A DNA stretch of 64,000 nt from Coix lacryma-jobi var. lacryma-jobi (taxonomy: Eukaryota; Streptophyta; Magnoliopsida; Poales; Poaceae): positions 106,906,660-106,970,659 of the forward strand of contig CM019824.1 of NCBI GenBank assembly GCA_009763385.1, written 5' to 3'. Every line of letters starts with the position of its first letter. Positions within the stretch are counted from its first letter, which is position 1. Both the position numbers and the translations under genes were made by a program. Under the pieces are notes generated by a model. It did not search any database, had not been told where the DNA came from, and worked only from the letters and a program-made list of their open reading frames with translations. Positions 56,744 through 64,000 of the stretch are shown here, in pieces.

Positions 56744-56840
56744 CACTCATGCACACCAAAGCACATGAAAGGATGAGATGCTATGCTCATGCTATGTCAA
56801 ATTATGCATCTTAGGGTGGCATAACACCTAGGGTGTTACA

Positions 56841-56857
56841 GCCCTCCCCTCCTTAAA
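56841..56857 (-). promoter_or_regulatory. Polypurine tract of chromovirus A
   Basis: Minus-strand TTTAAGGAGGGGAGGGC abuts the TGTAACACCC start of the LTR. Confidence 0.8.
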
Positions 56858-57286
56858 GAAATCTCGTCCCAAGATTTGAATTACGAACCATTTCTTATAA
56901 AAGTGTGGATACACCTCCTTTATATAGTTGTCCGTTTCCCACGTAGCATCCCGATCATCTTGCTCACTCCAAGATACCTTGTATTGCTTCACTATCCTAC
57001 CACGAGTTGCTCTTTCTTTTTCGTCAAGCACTCGACACGGTTTCACTGAGTAAGTTAGATCGGATTGCAATTTGACACGGGCTGGCTATACCTCTTCTTC
57101 CGGCACTCGAAGACACTTCTTTAACTGTGAAACATGGAACACATGAAATATAGCCTTCAAATGTTCTGGTAACTGTAGCTCATAAGCTACTTCTCCCCTC
57201 CTTTTCACAATACTGTAGGGTCCCACAAACCTTGGCGCTAACTTTCTTTTAACACCAAAGCGCTTAACACCTTTCATAGGCATTTT
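56858..57286 (-). pseudogene. pol: Chromovirus A integrase C-terminus and chromodomain
   Basis: The minus-strand frame (entered from 57286) shows the integrase C-terminal segment RKLAPRFVGPYSIVKRRGEV and FHVFHVSQLKKCL, then TAG at 57086-57088. The chromodomain follows: CRVLDEKERATRGRIVKQYK, VSWSEQDDRDATWETDNYIK. The chromodomain at the integrase end is the mark of chromoviruses and is thought to direct insertion to particular chromatin. The frame is truncated at 57286 by element B. Confidence 0.88.
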
Positions 57287-60200
57287 TGTGACACCCCAAT
57301 TTTAAGAACAAAATTGGAGCACAATATATGTATGCCAGGATCAATTTTCATACATATATCCACATCATAGTAAATATCAAAACAATGCTTTATTAATATA
57401 TCAAACTTTATTACAAAAATGACTCTCGGGTCTAAAAGAAAAGTACGGACTCTCAGTCTAACTCTAATGTAGACTCTGATGTAGACTCGCGGAAACTGGA
57501 CACCATCTCCACAGGAAGGTCGACCGGGGGCTGCGCCATCCTAGTACAAGTCGTCTGGGTCGTATCCACCATCTTCTGGGCACAAGTTGTCGGGGTCGTA
57601 TCCGCCATCTTCTCGGTACTCCTGCTCCGTGTCGTAGACTCCAACGTCTAGGTGGGGTAGCAGGGGGTTCAAAGAGGAAGGGTGAGTACATCGAAATGTA
57701 CTCCGCAAGTGTAGAAAATAAATGCTTATGAGGCTATTAACAAAGGTAGGCTGACTTTGTTTGACTCAAGCGCCTAAAGCAACACATCCTATTAAATCCT
57801 ATTTCCTATGCACCTATTTACTAGGTTATAACCACAGTCTCCATCTGTAACAGAACCACACTCGGAGTCGCACCGAGCAAACCACACTCGGAGTCACACC
57901 GAGCAACCAACACTTGGAGTCACACCAAGCAACCGCACTTGGAGTCACACCAAGTACCCACACCTGAAGTCCGTCAGGCAAACCACACCTGAAGTCCATC
58001 AGATGACCCGAACTAGGACGTTACAAGGAGTCCTATGTGTATTAGTTCCACACGTCACGTCATAGAGAGCTACCTTCCGTAATAACACTAGGTGTGCGCC
58101 CGAGCCTGGGAGTCACTCCCGTACCAAGCAGTAACCCGCGTAGAAGAAGCCTCTGTACCCATGTCATATGGGACTAATGACCACATAAGGCTTCTCTAAC
58201 GAACCAGAACCAACCACCAACTAATCTCGAAGAAGTCCAAGCCCGCTCGTGACCGTGAGCACGGCTGATATATCAGTTTTACACTCTGCAGAGGTTGCAC
58301 ATCGTTACCCATGAGTCGTGCAGATCCCGTCACGCTAAACACTGCCGAGGTGCATAGCGGGTTGCACTGCAAGGCCTTTACAAAGCCCCTCCAAGCCTGT
58401 GTTACACGTACTCTAAGGTTTCATCCCCGTACATAAGTCAGCGACCCCAGGGACCCCCTCTTGAGCCACTAAACAAACCCCGTGTAGCATAACTCGGAGG
58501 AAACTAATTAATTAGCCAGGTCCAGCCCATCCAGATCTCATGGTTGCGCTGTTTTGCCGGGTTACTTGTCCAAGAACCGGGTCCTAGGGATCCAGGCAGG
58601 ATAAATCTAGCACTAGCCCAGAACCAAAAACCAAAAGCAGCTGCTGAGTCGCACGGCACAAAAACCACCAGTACGGTCCATCCTGCCGAATTTACCTACT
58701 CACCATACTACTCATTACCAGTCCACATGTTCCATAGATCATTAATCAGAATTAATTATAATAACCATCCCATCCCAAGACAGCAGGGCTAAGCATGACG
58801 TCTACCCAACACATCCCAAACCAGGTGACAAGGAAAATATGAACAAGTTCTAGTAAACCTTAACATGGGATTCAATTTAAGACTGCATGCATCTACAGGA
58901 TCTAACTAATCTAAACTTAAAATAAAATAAATACAGGAGCAAGATGTTCAAGGACACTTGCCTTCGGACTGGGTCGAATCAACGGAGGCGAAGGCTGGAT
59001 TCTGGGGTTCCGCGTAGATCGCACTCGCTGGATCAAGCATCATCACATGGCCCAAACAAACATATAAATAACAGTACATCAAACAGTAATAAAACAGAAC
59101 ATAATTAGATCTACTGCGTAGAGCTCGACGAGACAAATCTAACGCGACTTGAACGGGTCAAATCGGAGTTAAAATGCAAAAGTTATAAGCGTTTGAAGTT
59201 GGATGGCATTTCTGTAAATAAACCAAAGTTATTTTTGTATTTTAAATAAATAAAACTGTAAAGGAAAATGGCGATGGACTGGGCGTCATTTTTGGTAAAC
59301 TGCAAGGGTTAGAACGGAAGAAATCCAAGACTCAGTGAACAGTCCCTTAGGACGGCGGGTTTGTTTCACAGAATCTCAGGGTCTCTTTTGCAAAACAAGG
59401 CACGCGTGGCGGCGCTGGTTGGCGTGGCGCGGCTGCGGCTGATGTGGCGCCACGTGGCTCCGTGCCACTGGCCCGGTGTACCACGCGCGGCGTGGACGCG
59501 CTGACGCGGCACTGGTGGACCGCGTCCACTGCGGGTGAACCCGGTGCATACCGGTTCGGAAGGGTTGGGTCTAATCTCGGGCGTCTGCTACGATCTGGAC
59601 GGCTCAGGAGGGTTAAGGAGGGGTGAACGGGGCGCCGGCAGGGATTGGCACGGCGACGGGGCATGAAGAGCGGCGGCGCCATTGACGAGCTCGCCGGCGT
59701 GGCTCGGAAATCCGCTAGGGTTCGGTAGCGAGTGGGAAGAAGGTTGGGAACGGTGGAGAAGCTCACCGGGATCTCGATGGTGGGGCTCGAATCGCCAGCC
59801 GAGGTTCCGAAGGGGGTCAACGAGGACGGCAGCGGCGGTGGTGCCATGGGTGAGACCGTGGGGCTCCCTAGTGCATCTACGGAACCTATCTAACCCAACA
59901 GACCGCACAGGGAGGAAGAGGAGATCACGGAGGGCTCACCGAGGGGACTTGCGCGGCGGAGGAGGCTCGGTCGGGGAGTAGACGACGATGGCGGCTCGGC
60001 GACTCGTGTCGGTGCTCCGGCGTGGATGATGCCGCGAAGCTCCCGGCGTAGGCGTTCGCCGGAGAGGGGTCCCCCGGACGCGGAGTGGCTCCGCGAACAC
60101 GACGGCGCTCGAAGAGGGAGTCGGAGCAGCTGCTATGGTGGGGAGAACCGAGCTTGCGTTGGGCTCGGCTATGGCATGCAGCGCAGTCGGTGGGGTGTCC

Positions 60201-61121
60201 AGGGACCAAGGGGAGGGTGGGCACGATGCGGCGGGGGGGTGGTGCTTGTAGGCCGGGGCGAGGGGCGGCTGGTGAGTGCAGAAGGGTTCCGAGGGGGTGG
60301 CGGCTGGATGAGCTCGGGGAAAACGCGGGCGCTGCGTCGCGCGTAGGGCGGAGCGGGAATCTCGCTGGAGGTTGGGGGCGAGCCTGACAGGCGGGCCCCA
60401 CCTGTCAGCGAGTGAGCAGGCGAGCGCGTGCGGGGGCGCGTGCGGACGCGGCCATTCCTGTTGGGCTCGACGGGAGGGCGCTGGGCCGTGGGCGCGGAGG
60501 TTGGGTTGGTGCTGGAGGGGAGTGAGGGAGCGGCGTGGCCGGGCCGCCAAGGGGAGGTGGGGTGCGGCCCAGGTCGCGCGGGAGTTGGGCCGAGTGGGAG
60601 AGGGGTTTTGAGGGAGAGCAGGCTGGGGGGCGGGCGCGGCGCTGGGTCAGGTGGAGGGAGTGGGGGTGGGGCGTGGGCCGCGGCTGGCTGGGCCGGAGGA
60701 GAGGAGGGTTGGGCCGGACTGAAAAAAAATGGGAGGAGGGAGAGAGGCTGGCCCATGCCCATTCTTTTTCTTTTTCCTTTTTTTTAAAAGGTTTTGCAAA
60801 CTCTTTTGAAATCAAATTCAAAACCAGTTTTTAAAATCAAATATATTTGTAAAGTTTTGAAAACATTTTCCCTAGGTTTTGAAAATAAAACTTTGAGTTT
60901 AACTTTTGTAAAACTTTTATAAATCTTTTATTTATTTTCTAAATGGAATAAAATCAATTCGCCCTATTACGGGTTTAATAAATTCTTTTTCACCCAATAA
61001 AATTTATGTATCGGCATGAATGCAACAAACATCTGGTTAGAATTTTCCTCCATCTAGGATTTTGGTCATTTTCTTATTAAATTCTAATTTATTTTATTTA
61101 TTTGAAAATCGGGGTGTTACA
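57287..61121 (-). repeat. 3' LTR of element B
   Basis: 3835 bp; on the minus strand TGTAACACCCC to GGGGTGTCACA, a near-perfect 11-bp inverted terminal repeat. A GC-rich block at 59350-60770 carries low-complexity open frames on both strands; the flanks are AT-rich. The hairpin array is at 57861-58003. Confidence 0.9.
57861..58003. repeat. Covarying hairpin array, 3' LTR of element B
   Basis: Six hairpins, ~25 bp apart: CTCGG/CCGAG (57861-57877, 57887-57903), CTTGG/CCAAG (57913-57929, 57938-57954), CCTGA/TCAGG (57963-57978) and CCTGA/TCAG (57988-58002). The loop is AGTCACA, AGTCGCA or AGTCCR. Both arms change together. Confidence 0.9.
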
Positions 61122-61124
61122 AAC

Positions 61125-61646
61125 TTACCCCCTTAACTGGAATCTCGTCCCGAGATTCGGGCTAGAAAGAAAGGTGGGTGGGGAGCTCATGGGACATACC
61201 ATGAAACTTTTGGCGTTTTTTGCATTTTTCTTGTTCATCACCCGATTGGCATCTTTGGTTTCGAGGTGTTGTCCTTGAGCTTTTCTCTTGGCTCGACCTT
61301 TGCGATCTTCACGCTTCTTCGGGCATTTGCTGATGAAGTGTCCAGCTTGCTTGCAGTAGAAACATAGTCCTTTTGCCTTGACATCTCTTCAGGTGGATAT
61401 CACTTGACTGTCTTCTGGTGGAGCTTGAGGAGGTGCTTCTGTTTGGTGGAGTTGAGGAGCTTCACTTGAGCTTGCAGGTGGGACCTCAGGGGGCTTCTGG
61501 ACTTGTTCTTGAGGTGTAGCTCTAAAACGAGAAGAGTTCGCGACATACTTTCGGTACTTGTCCTTCTTGCCTCGGTAAGGCGTTATCTGAAAGAGTCGAT
61601 ATGCCTCGTCGCTCAAGTTGCAGTCTTCCCATTGTCGTAGATCCAT
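61125..61646 (-). pseudogene. gag: Mini gag-like ORF with zinc knuckle
   Basis: ATG at 61646 (MDLRQWEDCNLSDEAYRLF). The frame runs to 61125 with a single TGA at 61389-61391 (probably CGA), ~173 codons. The N-terminal part is short and basic (YRGKKDKYRKYVANSSRF), then a Pro/Gln-rich linker, a zinc knuckle CFYCKQAGHFISKCP (CX2CX4HX4C, near 61352-61308), a Lys/Arg-rich stretch, and an end TRFQLRG that overlaps the polypurine tract, as at the end of pol in such elements. The capsid core and all of pol are missing, so a deletion joined the knuckle region to the pol end. It could bind RNA; a role in packaging is inference. The interval 61647-61996 is leader with no ORF. Confidence 0.72.
61126..61138 (-). 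promoter_or_regulatory. Polypurine tract of element B
   Basis: GTTAAGGGGGTAA on the minus strand, four bases from the 3' LTR start. Confidence 0.82.
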
Positions 61647-61996
61647 TAGCTGGTATGGGTGAATAGAGGGTTGAGATGGGAGAGAGAAAGACCCCAAGTT
61701 AATTAATTTTATTAATAAAACTTTTGACAAATGATGTCGTTGCAACTTGACAATCGCAACACACCAACAATCATTACGAAGAACCAAATCAAAACATGTG
61801 CACAAGTACATATCAAGCAACGTGCTACGGTATCAAACAATTATGGTGGACTTACTACGTTTTGGAGGACCTACTTTGAAATTGAATTTGAATTTTCAGC
61901 AAAGACAGGCTACAGAAGTGGGAAATGAGGTGAGGCTTGCAAAAATAGTTTTGTAAACTCGACGACTGTCTAAGGTAGCGTCCTACGGTCAACACG

Positions 61997-62008
61997 GCTT
62001 TGATACCA
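61997..62008 (-). promoter_or_regulatory. Primer-binding site of element B, initiator Met tRNA type
   Basis: TGGTATCAAAGC on the minus strand, three bases after the 5' LTR end; usual for Tekay/Del chromoviruses. Confidence 0.85.
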
Positions 62009-62011
62009 CTC

Positions 62012-64000
62012 TGTGACACCCCAATTTTAAGAACAAAATTGGAGCACAATATATGTATGTCAGGATCAATTTTCATACATATATCCACATCATAGTAAAT
62101 ATCAAAACAATGCTTTATTAATATATCGAACTTTATTACAAAAATGACTCTCGGGTCTAAAAGAAAAGTACGGACTCTCAGTCTAACTCTAATGTAGACT
62201 CTGATGTAGACTCGCGGAAACTGGACACCATCTCCACACGAAGGTCGACCGGGGGCTGCGCCATCCTAGTACAAGTCGTCTAGGTCGTATCCACCGTCTT
62301 CTGGGTACAAGTTGTCGGGGTCGTATCCGCCAACTTCTCGGTACTCCTGCTCCGTGTCGTAGACTCCAACGTCTGGGTGGGGTAGCAGGGGGTTCAAAGA
62401 GGAAGGGTGAGTACATCGAAATGTACTCCGCAAGTGTAGAAAATAAATGCTTATGAGGCTATTAACAAAGGTAGGCTGACTTTGTTTGACTCAAGCACCT
62501 AAAGCAACACATCCTATTAAATCCTATTTCCTATGCACCTATTTACTAGGTTATAACCACAGTCTCCATCTGTAACAGAACCACACTCGGAGTCGCACCG
62601 AGCAAACCACACTCGGAGTCACACCGAGCAACCAACACTTGGAGTCACACCAAGCAACCGCACTTGGAGTCACACCAAGTACCCACACCTGAAGTCCGTC
62701 AGGCAAACCACACCTGAAGTCCATCAGATGACCCGAACTAGGACGTTACAAGGAGTCCTATGTGTATTAGTTCCACACGTCACGTCATAGAGAGCTACCT
62801 TCCGTAATAACACTAGGTGTGCGCCCGAGCCTGGGAGTCACTCCCGTACCAAGCAGTAACCCGCGTAGAAGAAGCCTCTGTACCCATGTCATATGGGACT
62901 AATGACCACATAAGGCTTCTCTAACGAACCAGAACCAACCACCAACTAATCTCGAAGAAGTCCAAGCCCGCTCGTGACCGTGAGCACGGCTGATATATCA
63001 GTTTTACACTCTGCAGAGGTTGCACATCGTTACCCATGAGTCGTGCAGATCCCGTCACGCTAAACACTGCCGAGGTGCATAGCGGGTTGCACTGCAAGGC
63101 CTTTACAAAGCCCCTCCAAGCCTGTGTTACACGTACTCTAAGGTTTCATCCCCGTACATAAGTCAGCGACCCCAGGGACCCCCTCTTGAGCCACTAAACA
63201 AACCCCGTGTAGCATAACTCGGAGGAAACTAATTAATTAGCCAGGTCCAGCCCATCCAGATCTCATGGTTGCGCTGTTTTGCCGGGTTACTTGTCCAAGA
63301 ACCGGGTCCTAGGGATCCAGGCAGGATAAATCTAGCACTAGCCCAGAACCAAAAACCAAAAGCAGCTGCCGAGTCGCACGGCACAAAAACCACCAGTACG
63401 GTCCATCCTGCCGGATTTACCTACTCACCATACTACTCATTACCAGTCCACATGTTCCATAGATCATTAATCAGAATTAATTATAATAACCATCCCATCC
63501 CAAGACAGCAGGGCTAAGCATGACGTCTACCCAACACATCCCAAACCAGGTGACAAGGAAAATATGAACAAGTTCTAGTAAACCTTAACATGGGATTCAA
63601 TTTAAGACTGCATGCATCTACAGGATCTAACTAATCTAAACTTAAAATAAAATAAATACAGGAGCAAGATGTTCAAGGACACTTGCCTTCGGACTGGGTC
63701 GAATCAACGGAGGCGAAGGCTAGATTCTGGGGTTCCGCGTAGATCGCACTCGCTGGATCAAGCATCATCACATGGCCCAAACAAACATATAAATAACAGT
63801 ACATCAAACAGTAATAAAACAAAACGTAATTAGATCTACTGCGTAGAGCTCGATGAGACAAATCTAACGCGACTTGAACGGGTCAAATCGGAGTTAAAAC
63901 GCAAAAGTTATAAGCGTTTGAAGTTGGATGGCATTTCTGTAAATAAACCAAAGCTATTTTTGTATTTTAAATAAATAAAACTGTAAAGGAAAATGGCGAT
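62012..64000 (-). repeat. 5' LTR of element B, partial
   Basis: Collinear with 57287-59275, cut by the window edge. About 17 base differences by eye over 1989 bases, mostly transitions. Confidence 0.92.
62586..62728. repeat. Covarying hairpin array, 5' LTR of element B
   Basis: The same six hairpins as at 57861-58003, shifted by 4725 bases, with no change visible in the array. Confidence 0.9.

Larger units (their letters stand above)
49687..56840 (-). repeat. 3' LTR of chromovirus A with a nested LTR element
   Basis: TGTAACACCC on the minus strand at 56840 to GTTACA at 49687; 7154 bp including the 2888-bp element at 53856-56743. Plus-strand 49687-52380 is AT-rich and non-coding. 52380-53520 is a GC-rich block with long but low-complexity open frames on both strands; I see no conserved domain. 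53530-53855 is AT-rich. Confidence 0.8.
49687..57286 (-). mobile_element. Chromovirus (Tekay/Del type) element A, 3' part
   Basis: Minus-strand element: integrase C-terminus with chromodomain (57286-56858), polypurine tract, then a very long 3' LTR (56840-49687, 4.3 kb without its nested element). Its upstream parts lie past the window, beyond element B, which cut it at 57286. It landed in the SIRE 3' LTR; the left flank is CTGGT (49682-49686). Confidence 0.82.
57287..64000 (-). mobile_element. Chromovirus-related element B with mini gag only (right end outside window)
   Basis: Minus-strand order: 5' LTR (enters from the right edge, ends at 62012), Met-type primer site, interior of only ~890 bp, polypurine tract, 3' LTR (61121-57287, 3835 bp). 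The interior has a short zinc-knuckle ORF and no enzymes. In the 1989 bases present in both LTRs I count about 17 differences by eye and no indels, so this is a recent insertion. Left flank ATTTT (57282-57286). Confidence 0.88.

Noticed and set aside
53851..56748. Target duplication for the small LTR element
   Set aside because: AACAC on the left and CACTC (or CACAC if the LTR is ended two bases earlier) on the right do not match fully, so I left it unassigned.
59936..60762. Overlapping minus-strand open frames of ~200 codons in the element B LTR
   Set aside because: Same reason: GC-rich block, both strands open, no recognisable motif.

Overview
The window is intergenic DNA from a large plant genome, most likely a grass of the panicoid/Andropogoneae type. 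I infer this from the retrotransposon lineages present, not from any host marker gene. I found no host protein gene, rRNA or tRNA gene. Almost every base can be assigned to nested LTR retrotransposons of four lineages: Ty1/copia SIRE (Maximus), Ty3/gypsy Athila, Ty3/gypsy Tat and Ty3/gypsy chromovirus (Tekay/Del). Shorter non-autonomous derivatives are also present.

Layout. 1-4033: 3' end of a SIRE-type element (broken additional ORF, 3' UTR, 3' LTR), inserted in an Athila gag. 4034-11171 and 27392-28152: an old Athila-type element on the minus strand (LTR, repeated primer-binding sites, gag-protease, env-like ORF, no RT or integrase), arranged in tandem with a second copy through a shared LTR. 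11172-27391: a complete Tat element on the plus strand with 639-bp LTRs and target duplication GAATT. Its gag is split by two solo LTRs of the SIRE family, 11933-13974 (duplication AAATG) and 14776-16709 (inverted, duplication ATTAC). Downstream of its integrase lie two tandem-repeat arrays and a three-exon antisense gene. 28153-49686: a SIRE element (5' LTR, gag, pol, 3' UTR, most of the 3' LTR) inserted in the Athila 5' LTR. Its pol is split by a minus-strand non-autonomous relative at 33186-43196 (duplication CGAAT). 49687-57286: 3' part of a chromovirus on the minus strand, inserted in the SIRE 3' LTR; its long LTR holds a 2.9-kb non-coding LTR element (53856-56743). 57287-64000: a second chromovirus-related element with 3.8-kb LTRs and only a mini gag-like ORF, inserted in the integrase/chromodomain region of the first. 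Its LTRs are about 99% identical, so it is among the youngest insertions.

How the parts work together. None of the autonomous copies looks functional. The SIRE copy has stops, a changed protease motif (DSE) and a changed RT motif (YVDG). The Tat copy has at least seven in-frame stops and two frameshifts. The non-autonomous SIRE relative kept both LTRs, primer site, polypurine tract, a coiled-coil gag segment and the 3' UTR but lost pol, so it must have used a relative's enzymes in trans.

The most interesting signal is structural. Three separate element families carry tandem arrays of short hairpins. The loop is conserved within a family, while the stem sequence changes between units on both arms so that pairing is kept. 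These arrays lie in the SIRE-family LTRs (six copies), in the SIRE 3' UTR (two elements), in the chromovirus LTRs (two copies) and in a looser form in the first SIRE-type LTR. A second notable signal is the Tat antisense gene. It has its own TATA box and GT-AG introns, and its predicted protein begins MARLKQTAR, nearly the N-terminus of histone H3.
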